DNA of 64,000 nucleotides. It comes from Phialocephala subalpina. Taxonomy: Eukaryota > Ascomycota > Leotiomycetes > Helotiales > Mollisiaceae. Made by a program: the position numbers and the translations under genes. The notes beneath the pieces are model-generated. The model ran no database searches, was not told the origin of the DNA, and saw only the letters and a program-made list of their open reading frames with translations. This document shows positions 13,225-25,234 of the stretch, piece after piece (positions within the stretch are counted from its first letter, which is position 1; each line of letters opens with the position of its first letter). The stretch is taken from assembly GCA_900073065.1 (NCBI GenBank), contig FJOG01000010.1:1036439-1100438 (forward strand). The letters run 5' to 3'.

Positions 13225-13620
13225 TTTCCAACAAATGATCTGTTTTGAAGCGCAACAGATGAGACCCATATGTTTCTATCCTCAAAGAAATGGCGCCTTG
13301 AACGAAGAATCTGGCTGGTTTCAGTGGGGCCATAAGTCATGTAGGAAGGAAGGTGGCGTAGCTTTCCGCGGACACGGAGGGGCGAACCAATAATGTCCTA
13401 AGCAGTGCTGCGGAATCAGGTACCGACTTTTTTACCTTCACAGAAATGGTGCATCGAACGAAGAATCCAGAGGATGTTGGCGGAGCCATAAGTATGGTAG
13501 GAAAGAAGGTCACGCAGTTTTCCGCGTGAACAACGAACAATCTGCTTAGCAGCGTTACGGAAACAGAGACCGATATTCTTGTCTTCAAAGAAAAGGTGCG
13601 TGGGACGAAGAATGTGCTAA
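13225..13620. repeat. Three-copy degenerate tandem repeat, about 150 bp per unit
   Basis: The phrase RACGAAGAAT recurs at 13301, 13457 and 13604 (spacings 156 and 147). Each is preceded by a TTCAAAGAAAnGG or TTCACAGAAATGG phrase. The first two are followed by a GCCATAAGT...GTAGGAA segment and a TTTCCGCG phrase. Units 2 and 3 also begin with CCTAAGCAGTGCTGCGG and CTTAGCAGCGTTACGG. On the minus strand the units stay largely open and give a repeating FFVR-type peptide, but no start or gene structure is visible. Confidence 0.6.
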
Positions 13621-13821
13621 GGAAACATGATTACATGTGCGGTGCGAATCACCGTTACGCAAGTTTTCACCGTCACGGTCAAAGTCACGAACATTCAGGA
13701 AATCAAGAATTTTAGGTTACGTCCAGTCCATTGTTTCTCGAGGAAAGCAGAAAGAACTACCTAAAGAAGAAGAGACACCCTTGGAAATGCTCAGAGTGGA
13801 AGGAAGGTGAAGCCAAAGAAT

Positions 13822-15230
13822 TCACTTCTCGCATTCCTTGAACTTGATGAGTTCCAACGTACCATTGTTGATCTCAGATCTCTTTGCTACCATCGCCAAC
13901 AAGAAAGCTTCACCACCCATGACTCTATTGCCAAGAAGACCACCATGTGACAGAAACTCCTAATTCTCTGTTAGTTTAGAACGAGGGTGTAGAGGATCAG
14001 GTACTTACATTGTAGTAAACCTTGAAATCCAAGAGGCTGTCATGAACAGAAGCCAATGGAACTAGTTCGCCACTTGCCGCCCTGACACGTTGGACTCCTT
14101 CGGGATCAAGAGCCATAGCGTTGGTAATATCAGCCAACGAGTTATTAATGAGTTCCGTCAGTCCGGTCATCTGCCATTGCAATTTGTAAGCGGGTTGAAG
14201 GCTCTCAGTTGACGTGGCTGGGCTGGGGAGTCTACCAGTCTGATTGCGGTGGTTACCGAGTCCACGATCGTAGCCAGGTACATGAATAGATTTGTATCCT
14301 CGCTGTTGTACTACCGTGACTTCGCCGGGTCTGTCACCATCATCGACATAGATTGACCGAACTAGATCACCAGGATTCGCATCGAGAGCGATCCAGCTAT
14401 CACGAACACGTCGATTATGCTCGTCGATGTCGGCAGCGAAAGTCGCAGAGCCACTGTCGACGCCGAGAGCAGCTTCAACAGCGACGCCACCATGAGTAGG
14501 ACCATCAGTCTCGAGATCAGAAGTGGAATTGGCACGGGCTTCAGCAACTGCATCGGCAAAATGCATGCTATGAATATGTCAGTATATGTTCAATGAAACC
14601 AAGGATGATTGCAACAAGAAACAGGTTTCGAGTGAAGAGAAACGTACTTGGAGTGATAAGAGTGCAAGGATTGGGTAGATCTCATCATTGCCTCGTTGGG
14701 GAGAGTGGTAGCTGGCGTGCCATGAGAGAAGATATGACCTTTAACCGCGACGTAAGTCGACTTGACCTTGCGCAGGACTCGCTTTGGAGGTTCAACGAGA
14801 TGCTCGACGATTTCGGCCTTAGCAGCTTCGAGATCCCATTCATCAGTCGGAAAGTCAACAATCCTAGCTACCATTGGTCGAGAGTCGCTGGGACGTGGTG
14901 GCCTGACGATGGGTGGTCGAGGGGCAGGCTTCTCGGGAATATCGAGGTTGCGGCGGAGGTGAGATCTGGGATCAAGGGCTGGTTGAAATGTCAGTCGACT
15001 CTGGTCGCAATTGATTGAGAAGAGACGTAGAAAATCAAGGAACTTTTGCTGAAGTTGGAAGGTCTGTGATGTAGTAAGGTGCAAGTGCGAGTGTGCGCAA
15101 GGAAGGTGCGCTAGGAAGGTGACGTGCTGATTAGGGAAGGAGCGAATTGACGACACGAAAGAAAATGAAACTTACGTCTCGCACCACGGTTTGTCACCTT
15201 AGTGATCTTGATCTTGGGCTTGGAGGCCAT
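13822..15230 (-). CDS. Hypothetical protein, 360 aa, four exons
   Basis: I do not recognise this protein. Exons: 15230-15176, 14978-14648, 14567-14009 and 13959-13822, total 1083 nt. Donors are GTAAGT, GTACGT and GTAAGT; acceptors are CAG, TAG and TAG; all phases close. The start MASKPKIKITKV is basic. A proline-rich part follows (PEKPAPRPPIVRPPRP), then a conserved-looking segment (VARIVDFPTDEWDLEAA). The middle is acidic (FAADIDEHNRRVRDSWIALD), and the C-terminal half has globular character, including LLGNRVMGGEAFLLAMVAK. There is no signal peptide or membrane span, so it is probably cytosolic or nuclear. The 197-nt first intron is longer than its neighbours. The consistent splicing makes a real gene likely. 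Confidence 0.75.
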
Positions 15231-16124
15231 CTTGCAAAGGCTTTCTGCGAAAGCTTTGCGAAGATGGAGTGGGTATTGACTGTCGCAGTACCAAGCTTGA
15301 AAGTGTTGTGTTGTCGAGATGGAGGCGGCCGTGAGAAGATCGGGTTTTATAGACGCGAGGTCAACAACCGAAACTCGCGATCAACCACCCAGCAAAATCT
15401 ATTATCCGATAGCTTAGCTATCGTGAGGCGGTGGGAATTGGCAGATCACACAATTTCTATTCACCATGTATATAAACCTAGGAAACATCTTCCTGAGGCG
15501 TCAATTTCTCAACCGCCCTAGTAGAGGTTCAATGGCAAGGCAATAGTATCCACTTCCACCCTTTTACTGATTAGAGTAGAAAGAACCAGGGCACTCGAGT
15601 AGACTGAAGCTGTAGCCCAAAGTGCTATGTATGCAATATGATTCTACAGTTGTGAGCATCAACATGATGGGCTTTACTATATAGCCCTTTGCTCTACCTT
15701 GCTGCTGACTTGTCCAACCATAGCTTCGTCCCCAGTCACAGACTTTATGAAGCTCTTATGAAGAGGACTACACCTCGGGTTATTGCAGGTGGGCGTTGCG
15801 CAGTGTAGCCTTCAATCTCTTCAAGTTCACATACTGAAAACCGCCATCGAAGCTCTCGAGTTTCTTTCAACACCTCCCGAAATACACTCTGTGACCTCCT
15901 TACCTTAGATAAGCCCAAGATTCTCCAAACTAATATCTCCTGGTAGAACAATTGCTATCCAACAATACCTACAGGTGTACAGGGCTTCAGCGCTCTCTCT
16001 AGAAGCCAGCTCCAGCGGCAACTCACCAGGCCAACACATCGAAATTACAGTCGATTGAGCCGCCGCATCGCAATTCAGACAGCATAGATTGATTCAAAGG
16101 AGGGTAATACGGCGACAGGACTCC

Positions 16125-17260
16125 AGGATCCATCGATACCATAACAGTTCAGAAAGAACTCCCTGTGATCTAGATATGCCGCCGTCAGTCACGTTTCAAC
16201 GGCGATTTCGAAAGGGGCGTCGCGTCACGGCAGAACCTCAACGCAAGCACCTTGAGTGGAGTGGAGATAGCAGATAGATCCATTGATTCCACGATTATTC
16301 AGAAACAACCACCCTGCGCTCTAGAGAGATGTGTCTCCTTTATATAAATATGGATTACCCCCTCCTAGGTAATGTCTCTGCCACTGGTCAAGTTTCACAA
16401 ATCGTACAAGTTACCATGAAAGGGGTTCGCGTCGCGGCAGAACCTCGATGCGAGCCGGTGGAGTGGCTGTTGGTGGATATATCCTTCAATCGCTACTATT
16501 GGACGACCCAGTTCACCCTCTACAAAGGGACATCTTCTTGTCCTCACCTGCACGATACCCGTGATAACAACTTACATTAGAAAGGGTTCATGTCGCGTTA
16601 GAACCTTGATGTGAACTTTTGAAGTGGAGATGGCAAGCAGGGCGCTGCTTCGCCTCTAGATTCAGATGAACAACTTCATGTCCTAGGTAATATCCTTTTT
16701 TCTCGTCTCAGCACCTGCGAAGAGATTGACCTTTCGCGACTCCTTACCCTCCAATACACACGAGCACTTTACACAAAGCCACTCGACCATCGAATTCTGC
16801 TAACTGCCCATCCGACAGGTCCTACATTGCTTGAACGTCCTTTGCGAAATCCAACCTCCGAGATCAACACCTCGAAGTTTGAGACCATTGCGGGGCCCAG
16901 ATACACACAAAACAACACGAAGAAGCACAAGATGAATAGTATAAAGGCGACTATATATCCACAACCACCGATTTCGCTGTTGTACCAAAGAATCTCCTTG
17001 CATATAGACATGTCAATGGCGGCGGCCACAACTTCAAAGCTCAGTTCGAAAGGAGTTCGCGTCGCGGTAAAACCTCGAGAGGAGCCGCCGGAGTAGAGTT
17101 GAGATGCCTAAATAGGTCGACAGATGTCCATTCACTGCCCCAGAACGATCCTACTTTGCTCTACAAACGTCCTCCTGTCTTTGGTCGCGTTTGGAAACTC
17201 ATTTCGAAAGGGGCATCGCGTCGCGGTAGAACTTCGGCGAGAGGTTCTTAAAAGGAGACC
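16125..17260 (+). repeat. Five-copy dispersed repeat with GAAAGGGGTTCGCGTCGCGG core
   Basis: A core of about 55 bp occurs five times in the same orientation: 16207-16262, 16417-16468, 16579-16631, 17046-17101 and 17202-17256. The consensus reads GAAAGGRGTTCGCGTCGCGG, then YAGAACCTCGAYGCGAGCC, then a GGAGTGG-like end. Sequence before the first core (from about 16125) also resembles the sequence after it, so the full unit is about 150-200 bp. In one frame the cores read KGxRVAxEPRxEPxEW. They are separated by stops, so they are either relics of a coding repeat or purely nucleotide repeats. Confidence 0.7.
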
Positions 17261-17889
17261 ACAAGTGAAGAGATGCTCCAACGATGTTTTATGCTGTCCT
17301 GCATTCTTTGGAAGGATCTAGAATCTGGCGGATGGCCATAGGATACCTGTACGCAGCCAAACTCTCTCGCGTCTGTTATTCCCTAACCTGTGTCTCTTCT
17401 AGGCTGTCTTACTTGCAAGAGTGGATTGAGTAAACCTGCACACTAAACTGCACAATATGATCCTAGAGCTAATTTACTGAGGTCCAGTCAATCAAAAACT
17501 TCAAGTTTCCCCCTGACACTGCTTCTTTCTCGATATCGAATACTCCTCCTCGAATTCTCTTCTTCGAACCCTCCACCTCGAGTCCCCCTCTTCGATGCTG
17601 ACCACCGCTATTCTGATTGATTTGAATCATCTCCCTCGAGTTTTAATATACTAGTGGGGTGGGGCAATAAGGAAGTGGGTAGAGTGAAGGATTATTTGGT
17701 AGGTCAAAGAAAGGGAATTTTGCGCAAAAACAGCATTCGGATATGGACCTTTGGATGTCTCAAGAGGCTAGGAACATTGTGCTGCTCTCCGCGAGCATTC
17801 TTGGCCCGGCGGGGGCGGGCTAGAATATGAAGCAGGAGGGTAGTTTTTCGATATATTACATTGATATCAACCGCCGTAGAAAAGGACTT

Positions 17890-18550
17890 CGAGAAATTTC
17901 ACCTTGTGAACATGAAATGCTTGACTTTTGTAGTTCGTAAGCCCAGTATATGACTTTCCAGCTTCAAATGTTTTATATAGCTATGAGAAAAGGGAAAGAG
18001 GATCTTGGATGCTTGAAAAATGTGAATTTGTAATGCAAGGATATCAAATACTGAAAAATACTTGCTCAAATTACAAGATCGGGTATACTTTATACCTCCA
18101 AGTCCATGGAAAGCTAAGGATGGAACATTACTTTTGAGGCTCAAATGTCTTGTATAACTTGGTACAATGATAAGTACTTCGAAACAAGCAAATTTTGATG
18201 TTGAAATATTAACACGTGACACAAAAGAACTTCCACATTTTCTGGAATTCTGGATAACATCTCAAAATTATTAAGTCTGAAATTGTACTTTTAAGTATCA
18301 AAAGTGCTCTCGTAAGGTGTGACAAAAGGAAAGCGTTTGGAAAGGGAGGATTGCTGGTACCACGTGACTTATTAAAAAAAAACTTTGGCATTTTCATGAA
18401 TTTGGCAGGAGATTCTAGAGTTTCTGGATGTATAAGTATACTTATGGGTCTCGTAAGCACTCCCGTGGCGTTGGAAAATTGGAAAGCCTTGGGAAAAGGA
18501 AGCGTTTCTTCAAAAACCGTGATCCAGAAATTTCTCCAAGGCATTTCGGG
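17890..18550 (-). repeat. AT-rich four-unit degenerate array, about 150 bp per unit
   Basis: On the minus strand two long adjacent frames (18544-18209 and 18222-17899) contain four related stretches, with leaders LPFPKAFQFSNATG, PFPNAFLLSHLTRA, VPSYTRHLSLKSNV and FPFSHSYIKHLKLES. At the DNA level the units begin near 17950, 18130, 18285 and 18430. Neither frame starts convincingly, and the composition (A/T-rich, F/I/L/K-rich) is unlike neighbouring genes. I treat it as a diverged tandem repeat, not a gene. Confidence 0.5.
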
Positions 18551-18735
18551 TTATCAAGTTTTTAATGTCTGAGCATTCTGGGAACATTGAAAACAGCGTT
18601 TGGGGCGAAAATCACAAAGTAGAAGACTTTATTTTTGCAAAAGTCACAAGTTCAAAGAGTCATATAGGCAGATGTTCAAGGCAATTCATTAATGCAGCAA
18701 ATCATTTGCCCCATGTCACCCAATGCAGAAACTAT

Positions 18736-19954
18736 TTACATAACCGAGCAAAAACCACCACCATTTCCACCACGACCAGCCTTCAAGACGCCAGGAATGC
18801 CATGAACACCATCTCCCTGCGGGAACAGTACCTGACCGAATGCAGGATGCGTTTCAATGTCCTTCAAAGCTTGCTTGACACGAGCCCGGAATGACTTCTT
18901 CTTCGGCTCAGGGGCGGCCTTAGCAGCAGCCAAGATTTTAATCGCAGCAGCCATGCCCTCCATCTTCTCACCATGCTTACCCAGCATATCAGCAACACGG
19001 TGCAGCATAGAAACCACTTCCTCATGGCTAGTCTCGAGTGTGTCAATGCGATCCAGAACGACATCAAAGCCTTCAAATTTGGAGTCAAGAGCCGAGAACT
19101 TCATCCTCAAATCCTCCATCTCAGCATCGATGGCGACGACAGGCTCGGGGACGGATTCTTGAACATCCAACGAGGACAAAGGCAAGACTGGCTTGACCTC
19201 CTTCTTCTTGCGGGGTGTAGCAATCTTGCGGGTGGGGTCGGTGCAGACTTGAGGCTTGTCGGTGAATGCGTCGAAGGTGAATGGACCGCTGGGCAAGGCA
19301 GGCTTGAAGGCGACGCTCTTGATGGTTTCTGGTGTGGCTGGTGGCGTGAGAATCGCGACAGAGTGGGCTTCGATGGTAGGGAGGGCGACGGTGGGGAAGA
19401 CTTCGGTCGCGAAGGTTGGGAGGACGGCTGGGTAGGCGGAGGTCTCCACAGGAGTCTCAGCAACGGCCTTGGTGGTGGGAGCTTGAACCTCAACAAGTTC
19501 AGTCTATGAAGGTTGTTAACGATTGTTTTGATGGTAGGGGAGGGGAGGGCATACTGTAGCTTCGGTAGCTTCGGTAAAAGTTTCAACAGTAGTCTCAACA
19601 GTGGCGGGAGTCTCGATGGGAGCCTTAGCAAGAGCCTCAGCGAGAGTCTCAGCAGGAATATCAATGGTAGCCTCAGCAAGAACCCCAGCAAGAGCCTCGG
19701 TAGGAGTCTCGGTGGCAGTCTCAGCAGCGACCTCGGTGATGGGAGCAGCTTCGACGAGTTGGATCTGTGGACGGTGTTAGCTGGGTCAGAGATGACAAGG
19801 AAGGAAGAGCGCATACGGTAGCCTTAACAGTAGTCTCGACCGGAGCTTGAACAGCCTCAAGGTGAGCGCGCATAGCAGCCCTCTCGGCCTTCTCAGTAGC
19901 CTTCTTAGCCTTCCTCTCAGCGGCTCTCTTAGCTTGTTTGCCTGGGGAACCCAT
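18736..19954 (-). CDS. Hypothetical coiled-coil protein with C-terminal CAAX box, 371 aa
   Basis: I know no named family for this protein. Exons: 19954-19817, 19764-19555 and 19503-18736; introns start GTATGC and end CAG or TAG, all in phase 0. The N-terminus is a highly charged helix (MGSPGKQAKRAAERKAKKA). Exon 2 is a low-complexity run of Glu-Thr-Ala-Pro repeats (AETxTE/AEAL). Exon 3 has a Pro-rich part, a probable coiled coil at about 243-310 with Leu/Met/Ile heptads, a basic patch PKKKSFRARVKQ near 316-327 and a Gly-rich tail ending FCSVM. The last four residues, CSVM, fit a farnesylation motif, so membrane attachment after prenylation is likely. The Gly-rich linker fits exposure of the tail. 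Function is unknown. Confidence 0.8.
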
Positions 19955-20916
19955 TGCGAAGAAGTGTACAGGTAGATGAAGGAAGGGGTATGTGTGTATG
20001 TGTGGTGGTACAAGAATTCTTGAAGTAATGTGGAAAGGTGATCGGGTGAAGGTCGCTCAGCGAACAAAGTTCAGAATGTAGAGTGTAGAAGGTAGCTTGT
20101 AGAAGACAGTATGCGTATGCTGGTACAAGAAGAGTAGTGTCTGAGGATCACCGGGATCAAAGGGGTATGTGTGCGCTGATACAAGAAGTCTTGTCGAAGA
20201 AGTTTGTGTCGTGTTTGTAGAAGAAGGAAACAGGAAGGAAGAGGGCTCGAGGCCGAGATTAAATAGTCGCAGGCTGTTGCAAGTGCGGTATTGTGGATTG
20301 TAGATTATTGTTCTTGACGAGAAGTTTTGCTGCGCGAGAAAGACAATAGCAAGGAGTTGAGTTGAATTTGTTTGTAGGAAGGTTTGTGTGAGAGGAAGAA
20401 GACAATGGTAAGCGAAGCGAGGTTGCGTTGAAGAATTTTCTTGACATTCACTCCGACTCACCTTCACGCTCACTCGGAACTTCGCTCGAAGATCAAGACC
20501 TTCTTAAAGCATCCCCATTAGCCTCACGGCCCTTCAAAATCTAGCGTACAATGTCCCTTCCCCTCCATCAAGGCTCCTCGTTCCAATCCAAGTCCTCATT
20601 CAATTCCGTCTTCGTGCTCGTCGCCATCTAAACTGATCTACAATCTCTCTTCGTTCTGGCTCAAAAAAACCGGACCCGAGAGCAGAAAGAACAAAAGGAA
20701 ATTCGTCAAGTGATAATGTTGATTTAACACAAAAGGAAATCTGCCCGTCTGGTGCGAGCCCCGAATGCAATGCGTAGTAAACAAACACAAGAAGTGAACG
20801 CTGGGGTACAAAATGAGTCGCTCGAATGGTATCATGCGTGCCCTGGTGATTGTCCAATCCTCCTTCTATTCCATTTCTCCATAGCAACATCTTCCCATCT
20901 GCCTCCCAGCTCTTAG
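19955..20916. other. Intergenic region; promoter of the CAAX-protein gene
   Basis: About 960 bp without a supportable gene. Open frames at 20057-20473 and 20600-20890 have no recognisable product or splice context. The left half is probably promoter and 5' leader of the gene at 19954; the right end is the 3' flank of the lipid kinase gene. Confidence 0.55.
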
Positions 20917-23867
20917 CTACCGTAGAATCGACTCACTCCCACTCATATCCACAGGGCTTGTTACTCGTGGCAGTGGCGGTAGATCCTTATCCAAACTGCT
21001 CCGGCTGACCGGCCTTCGCAAGCTGCTATTGCCATTGGGACTGTAGTCTTTGGCGGGCGTTCGTGGCCGACCGTCAAGGCTATCTTTCGCTGGAGTAAGC
21101 GGCCTCCTGTCACCGTTCTCGTCCCGCTCTCTACTCCTTGTGCTTCGACCACCTGTACTGCTTGCTTCGCCCATCTCCTCTACCACCGGAAGGATCTGTC
21201 CTTGAAGGCCATTGGTCCTCTCTGCACTTGGGCTACGCACAGTCATAATCGTTCTCGGGTCAGGCCTGGCCGAATCGTGGTCGCCTCTGTGTTCCGACTT
21301 CATGGCCTCGTTCTCATTTCTTTGAATTGTATTGTTCGAAGCACTTGACCTCATGTTCTGGCTACCAGATCTTCTCCGTGGCGATTCGGTCGAGGCCGTG
21401 TTGCGGTTGGAAAAGGTGTTGGAGTTGGTATGCGGCACCCCAGATTGGCGAGCATCCTGTGCTTCTCGTTCTGCTTCTTCTGGGCTTTTGGTAATGCCTT
21501 CGATGAATTCGATAAACCTGTCGCCGTAAGGTTCAGGCGCTATGGGTGAAATGAGCCTCTTGTCGTGCTTCATACCCTCTGTTACCAATTAGTATTTATG
21601 CCATTACGGTCTCGTTGCTACTACTTACTGAAAAAGTGTTCGAGCTTCTTGATAGTCCCGTAATGAGTGAGACAGTCAATGATCGAAAGGAAGAAAATCT
21701 CGTCGGCGGGTGTGTTGTCCTCGTGTGTAGCTCTGAAACCCCCGTCATCCGCGTAGAAGATGGAATCTCTCTTGGCAATATTTTCTTCTAGGTGGTCCGG
21801 CATTCGTGAGCTGCTCTGGCCCATTGGAATGGGCTTCTCTTGCTTGATGATCTGCCTCAATTCCCTTGCTTTTCGTGCATTTTCCAACTTGCTCGGAGTT
21901 CGCATCAACACCCCTGGCCCTGTGTGATCCTCCGTCGCGCCTGTATCGCCTCCAGGCTGAAAGACTCGCAGAGTCTTGTCCCGCAAATTGTCCTGGTTAC
22001 CCCTTCGGAGGTCGTGAATTCCAACCAACATGCTGTAATCCATAATCTTCAGTCGTTGCAGGAGATGGACATCTTTCTCCATTTGTTCGAAAAATATTCG
22101 TTTTTTGTCGGGACCGAACTCGAGGTGCAAGTCCCTTCGTAGCCAATTGAGATCCTTCAACGTCGCCCGGGGATTCTTCTCCAGATCTTCCTCTCTGAAA
22201 TCACGCCCCACTGTCGAACCCTTCAAATCGAATGTCTGGTGGATGTCTCGGTGTGGTGGGAAAAGGTTATTCATAACGACAAAATGGATCTTCCTGCCGT
22301 ATGGCATCTTGACTCGGTGCAGACCGTAAAATTGCGAGAGGAGTGTATTAGGGTTCTCCTCCACATGGGCGTAGTATTCCCTGAGAATCTTCCGCAGAAA
22401 CTTGTGCTCGGAATGATGGATGGTCTTGATGATGTATTTGTAGTCTCGAGAGAAGTAGAAGAAACTTCCACTCTTTCCAGGTGAGCCAAGCTCCGAAAGA
22501 ATGTATTTGCTCGTCAATGACATCAGGTAGTCCGCAGGGTCGAGTTTGAACCTGGCTCTCAAATGTCGAAATACCCATGGTGCATAATCCTTGAACTTGA
22601 AGTCGTACTTGGCAGAAGGGGTCAATTCGTTTCCGGTACTATAATGCGTCAGCCCTATGCTTCCCCAAAAGTGTTGCCCGACTTACATATCAAATGAGAA
22701 CTTGTGCCGCGCCTCGAAATCTGCATCAGTCAAAGGCCTGTCCAATTTTGCATTCGTCCTCGAAACGGTAAATCGAATTCCAGTCAACATGTTGTATGCC
22801 GTCACCCAATTCACATGGTTTTGATCAACCTTTGTACCAACTACTACTCGATCGTCGTCTTCATCTTCCTTCCGTCTTCTCTTGCTGGCACGCTTCTGTC
22901 GTACAGCTTCTGCCCACTGCAGCGCGTCTTCGTCTAAAGCTATCTCTTCGTGTGGCATATTCGAGTGTATCGATTGTGTGTTCCTTCGGTTGAGGCTTAG
23001 TGAACCTCTTCTGACTCCGGCAACTACTGCTGTTGGTGAGAATCTGCCAGTGCTGTATACCGCATCCTCACCATCTCGGGAGCTTCGGCCAGGTGTAGCT
23101 TTTGGAACTTGCAGCGTATGTCGATGCTTGAGCTGGGTTGAGCCGGGGTGGGGTAACGATGAAGAAGAGGGCGAAGCAGCAATTGGTGAAGGGTATGATG
23201 GCGGTGAAGATAATCGATGCGGACCAGGAGAGATTGCTGTTGTAGTTTGAGGAGACTCGATGGGTGTTGGAGTAGCTGGCAACAGCGATGATGTGTATGT
23301 CAACGGTCCTGTGCTCTGGGGATGCGTTGATATTGGAGGTGGAATGGATGGTCTCTTCTGGGGTTCACTGTCGCCGTTTGTTGATGGTTTGGGTTCGAGC
23401 GTGTTTGGAACATTTCCGTTTGTTGATGCGATAGAGCTTCTATCCCCGTACGATGGTCTTGAGAAGCCATTTTGAGGTGCTGGGCTCCTCCTTCCGTTCT
23501 GGATCACTCCGTTGCTCTCTCCATTGATGGATGCTCCATTGACAGACAGTGTGCTCCCGTTCCTCGACGGTCTGTGATCCCAACTGCTCGCACTCGACCG
23601 TCCGTTGGGTATGTTATTGAGAGTTCCATCCTGCAGCATATCCCCATTCGTCTGCGGCTTCCCTCCAACCTCCCCATCTATATAGCCGTCCGACACTTCC
23701 CCCATATGACCTTTTATCGATGTATGAGATGACGTGCGGGCATTTCCATTAACCTTCTCTTGGGATTGTCGGACATGACTGGGGACATCGTAGAGCGCTC
23801 GATTCGTCGGAAACATGGGTCCTGTGTCATCAGACAGGAACGATGGCATCTCAACTGCGTGTGGCAT
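20917..23867 (-). CDS. MSS4: Phosphatidylinositol 4-phosphate 5-kinase (Mss4/Its3 class)
   Basis: Makes PI(4,5)P2 from PI4P at the plasma membrane, controlling actin, endocytosis and wall integrity. Exons: 23867-22687, 22638-21629 and 21578-20917, coding 950 aa. Introns are 48 and 50 nt with GTAAGT donors and TAG and CAG acceptors, restoring [16 protein letters not shown] and [17 protein letters not shown]. Residues 1 to about 360 are a disordered Ser/Pro/Asn-rich region. The kinase domain spans about 370-750 with [16 protein letters not shown], the DLKGSTVGR motif and the catalytic-loop [12 protein letters not shown]. It ends with [10 protein letters not shown]. The C-terminal 180 residues are a disordered Ser/Arg/Pro tail with TPAKD repeated. 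A stop lies in frame upstream of the chosen ATG. Confidence 0.95.
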
Positions 23868-25234
23868 TCGAACGGCGGTGTCACCACCTTATCGCGGTCG
23901 TTGGTGCTGTTACTGACGTCGAAAGGAGGTGGGATCTGCGGACGACGCTGGAATTCTTGGCAATCCGTGTTCTCTGGCCGCGCAGAAACCTCCCTTGGAT
24001 AGCGAGAAAGGGAAATCGTCTTCAATTGAGTATATCTGCATATCTTGTCGCGGAGAAAGGCATTCGAAGGGTGGCAGGCGTCTGTTTACAGAGGAAATGG
24101 GGTCTTCAATCAATGGTGTCTCTCTAATTGCGATCCCAGAATAGCGTCGGCTACCGGAACTGCACGTTTTTTTGAGGTGCAGAGGCTGTGCCCTTGCCAA
24201 CTCATCGACGGGATGTTGTGCAACTTATCGAATGGCGGTGATGTTCAGCTGGAAAGTCTACAAAGGGTTCCTACATAACAATGGGTACAAGTCCGAAGAA
24301 GTTTGATGCTTTTTGGACGAGTACACACCGATCCCGAGTGAGTGCTGGACTTGCACGAGCAAGAGAGTGTTTGTGACTATCCCTGAAGGAGCTAGACTCG
24401 GATGATGGTATCGCCGGTCCGAAGAACGAATTTCTCGTATTTCCCGCGTTTGGACATCAAGTGTCTTCATTGGCAAACAATCAATATCGATTTTGCATGG
24501 CACCCCACTTCTGCTCAGTCATACTTTTGGTATATTCTCAGGAGGCTGACAAAAGTACTTGTGCAGCCTGCATTCCACACACGATGTATTTGCAAGTTCT
24601 CAAACTCGATTAATTGCTAGGATATTGGGACGCTCGATGATGGGACCCAAGAGTCTTCCAGTGAATCTGGAGCTTGGAAGCGCGGTAATAGGGAGAATAT
24701 GCAGTCATCAGCACAGTTGCTGCTCCTATCATGATGCTGCGTTGAACTAACCCCAAGTTGTTCTCAAGTTCTCTGAACTGAAGTCCACTCGTTTGTCTGT
24801 AGCTGGACAACGAAGAAACATCTCAGCACTTGAGAATGCTCATCAACATAGATATTTCCGCTTATATAGTTCCGCAAGCGATCCCGTCCCGTCTTTGAAC
24901 AGCTTCCTTCTCGAGTATTTTAGAATGTCTCCACCTCGAATCTTCTTTGCTTGCAATTCTACACCTTCTCCCCAAATTGCTGGATTGGGGCCAACCCGTC
25001 TTTCACCAAGCAGACTTTGGTACCCAAGCAAACATCTATCTTTTCGACCAACGGTGGCCCGGGCCAGAATTTCACCAGCCCAGGTCGATCTTGAGGCGGA
25101 CGAGCCAGATCCAATCCTCGCTCACGAATTGCCAAAGTGAACAGAGCAATCTCGGCCTCGCGACCAAATACAAATCCTCGACTTCTCCCATACGCTTTGA
25201 TAAAGCCCCTCACATACTCGCGATCGCCTACAAA
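23868..25234. other. Intergenic region of 1.37 kb, divergent promoters
   Basis: Lies between the start codons of the lipid kinase (-) and the bromodomain gene (+), so it should hold both promoters and leaders. Open frames in it lack recognisable products. The open frame continuing upstream of 25235 to 24947 begins with TTG and reads like leader sequence. Confidence 0.5.

Larger units (their letters stand above)
10520..13821. other. Intergenic region of 3.3 kb
   Basis: Apart from the ATG-less secreted-like frame at 11479-11928 and the repeat at 13225-13620, I see no gene. A 14-base phrase close to GACTGTTTCCAGTT occurs at 12281 and again at 12403 with similar flanks, a weak two-copy duplication of 122-bp spacing. 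The right end is the 3' flank of the orphan gene at 13822. Confidence 0.5.
15231..18735. other. Intergenic region of 3.5 kb dominated by degenerate repeats
   Basis: No gene is supported. The left end is the promoter of the gene at 15230. The rest holds the repeat at 16125-17260 and the AT-rich array at 17890-18550. The right end, 18550-18735, is the 3' flank of the CAAX-protein gene. Between 17300 and 17880 I see nothing definable. Confidence 0.55.
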
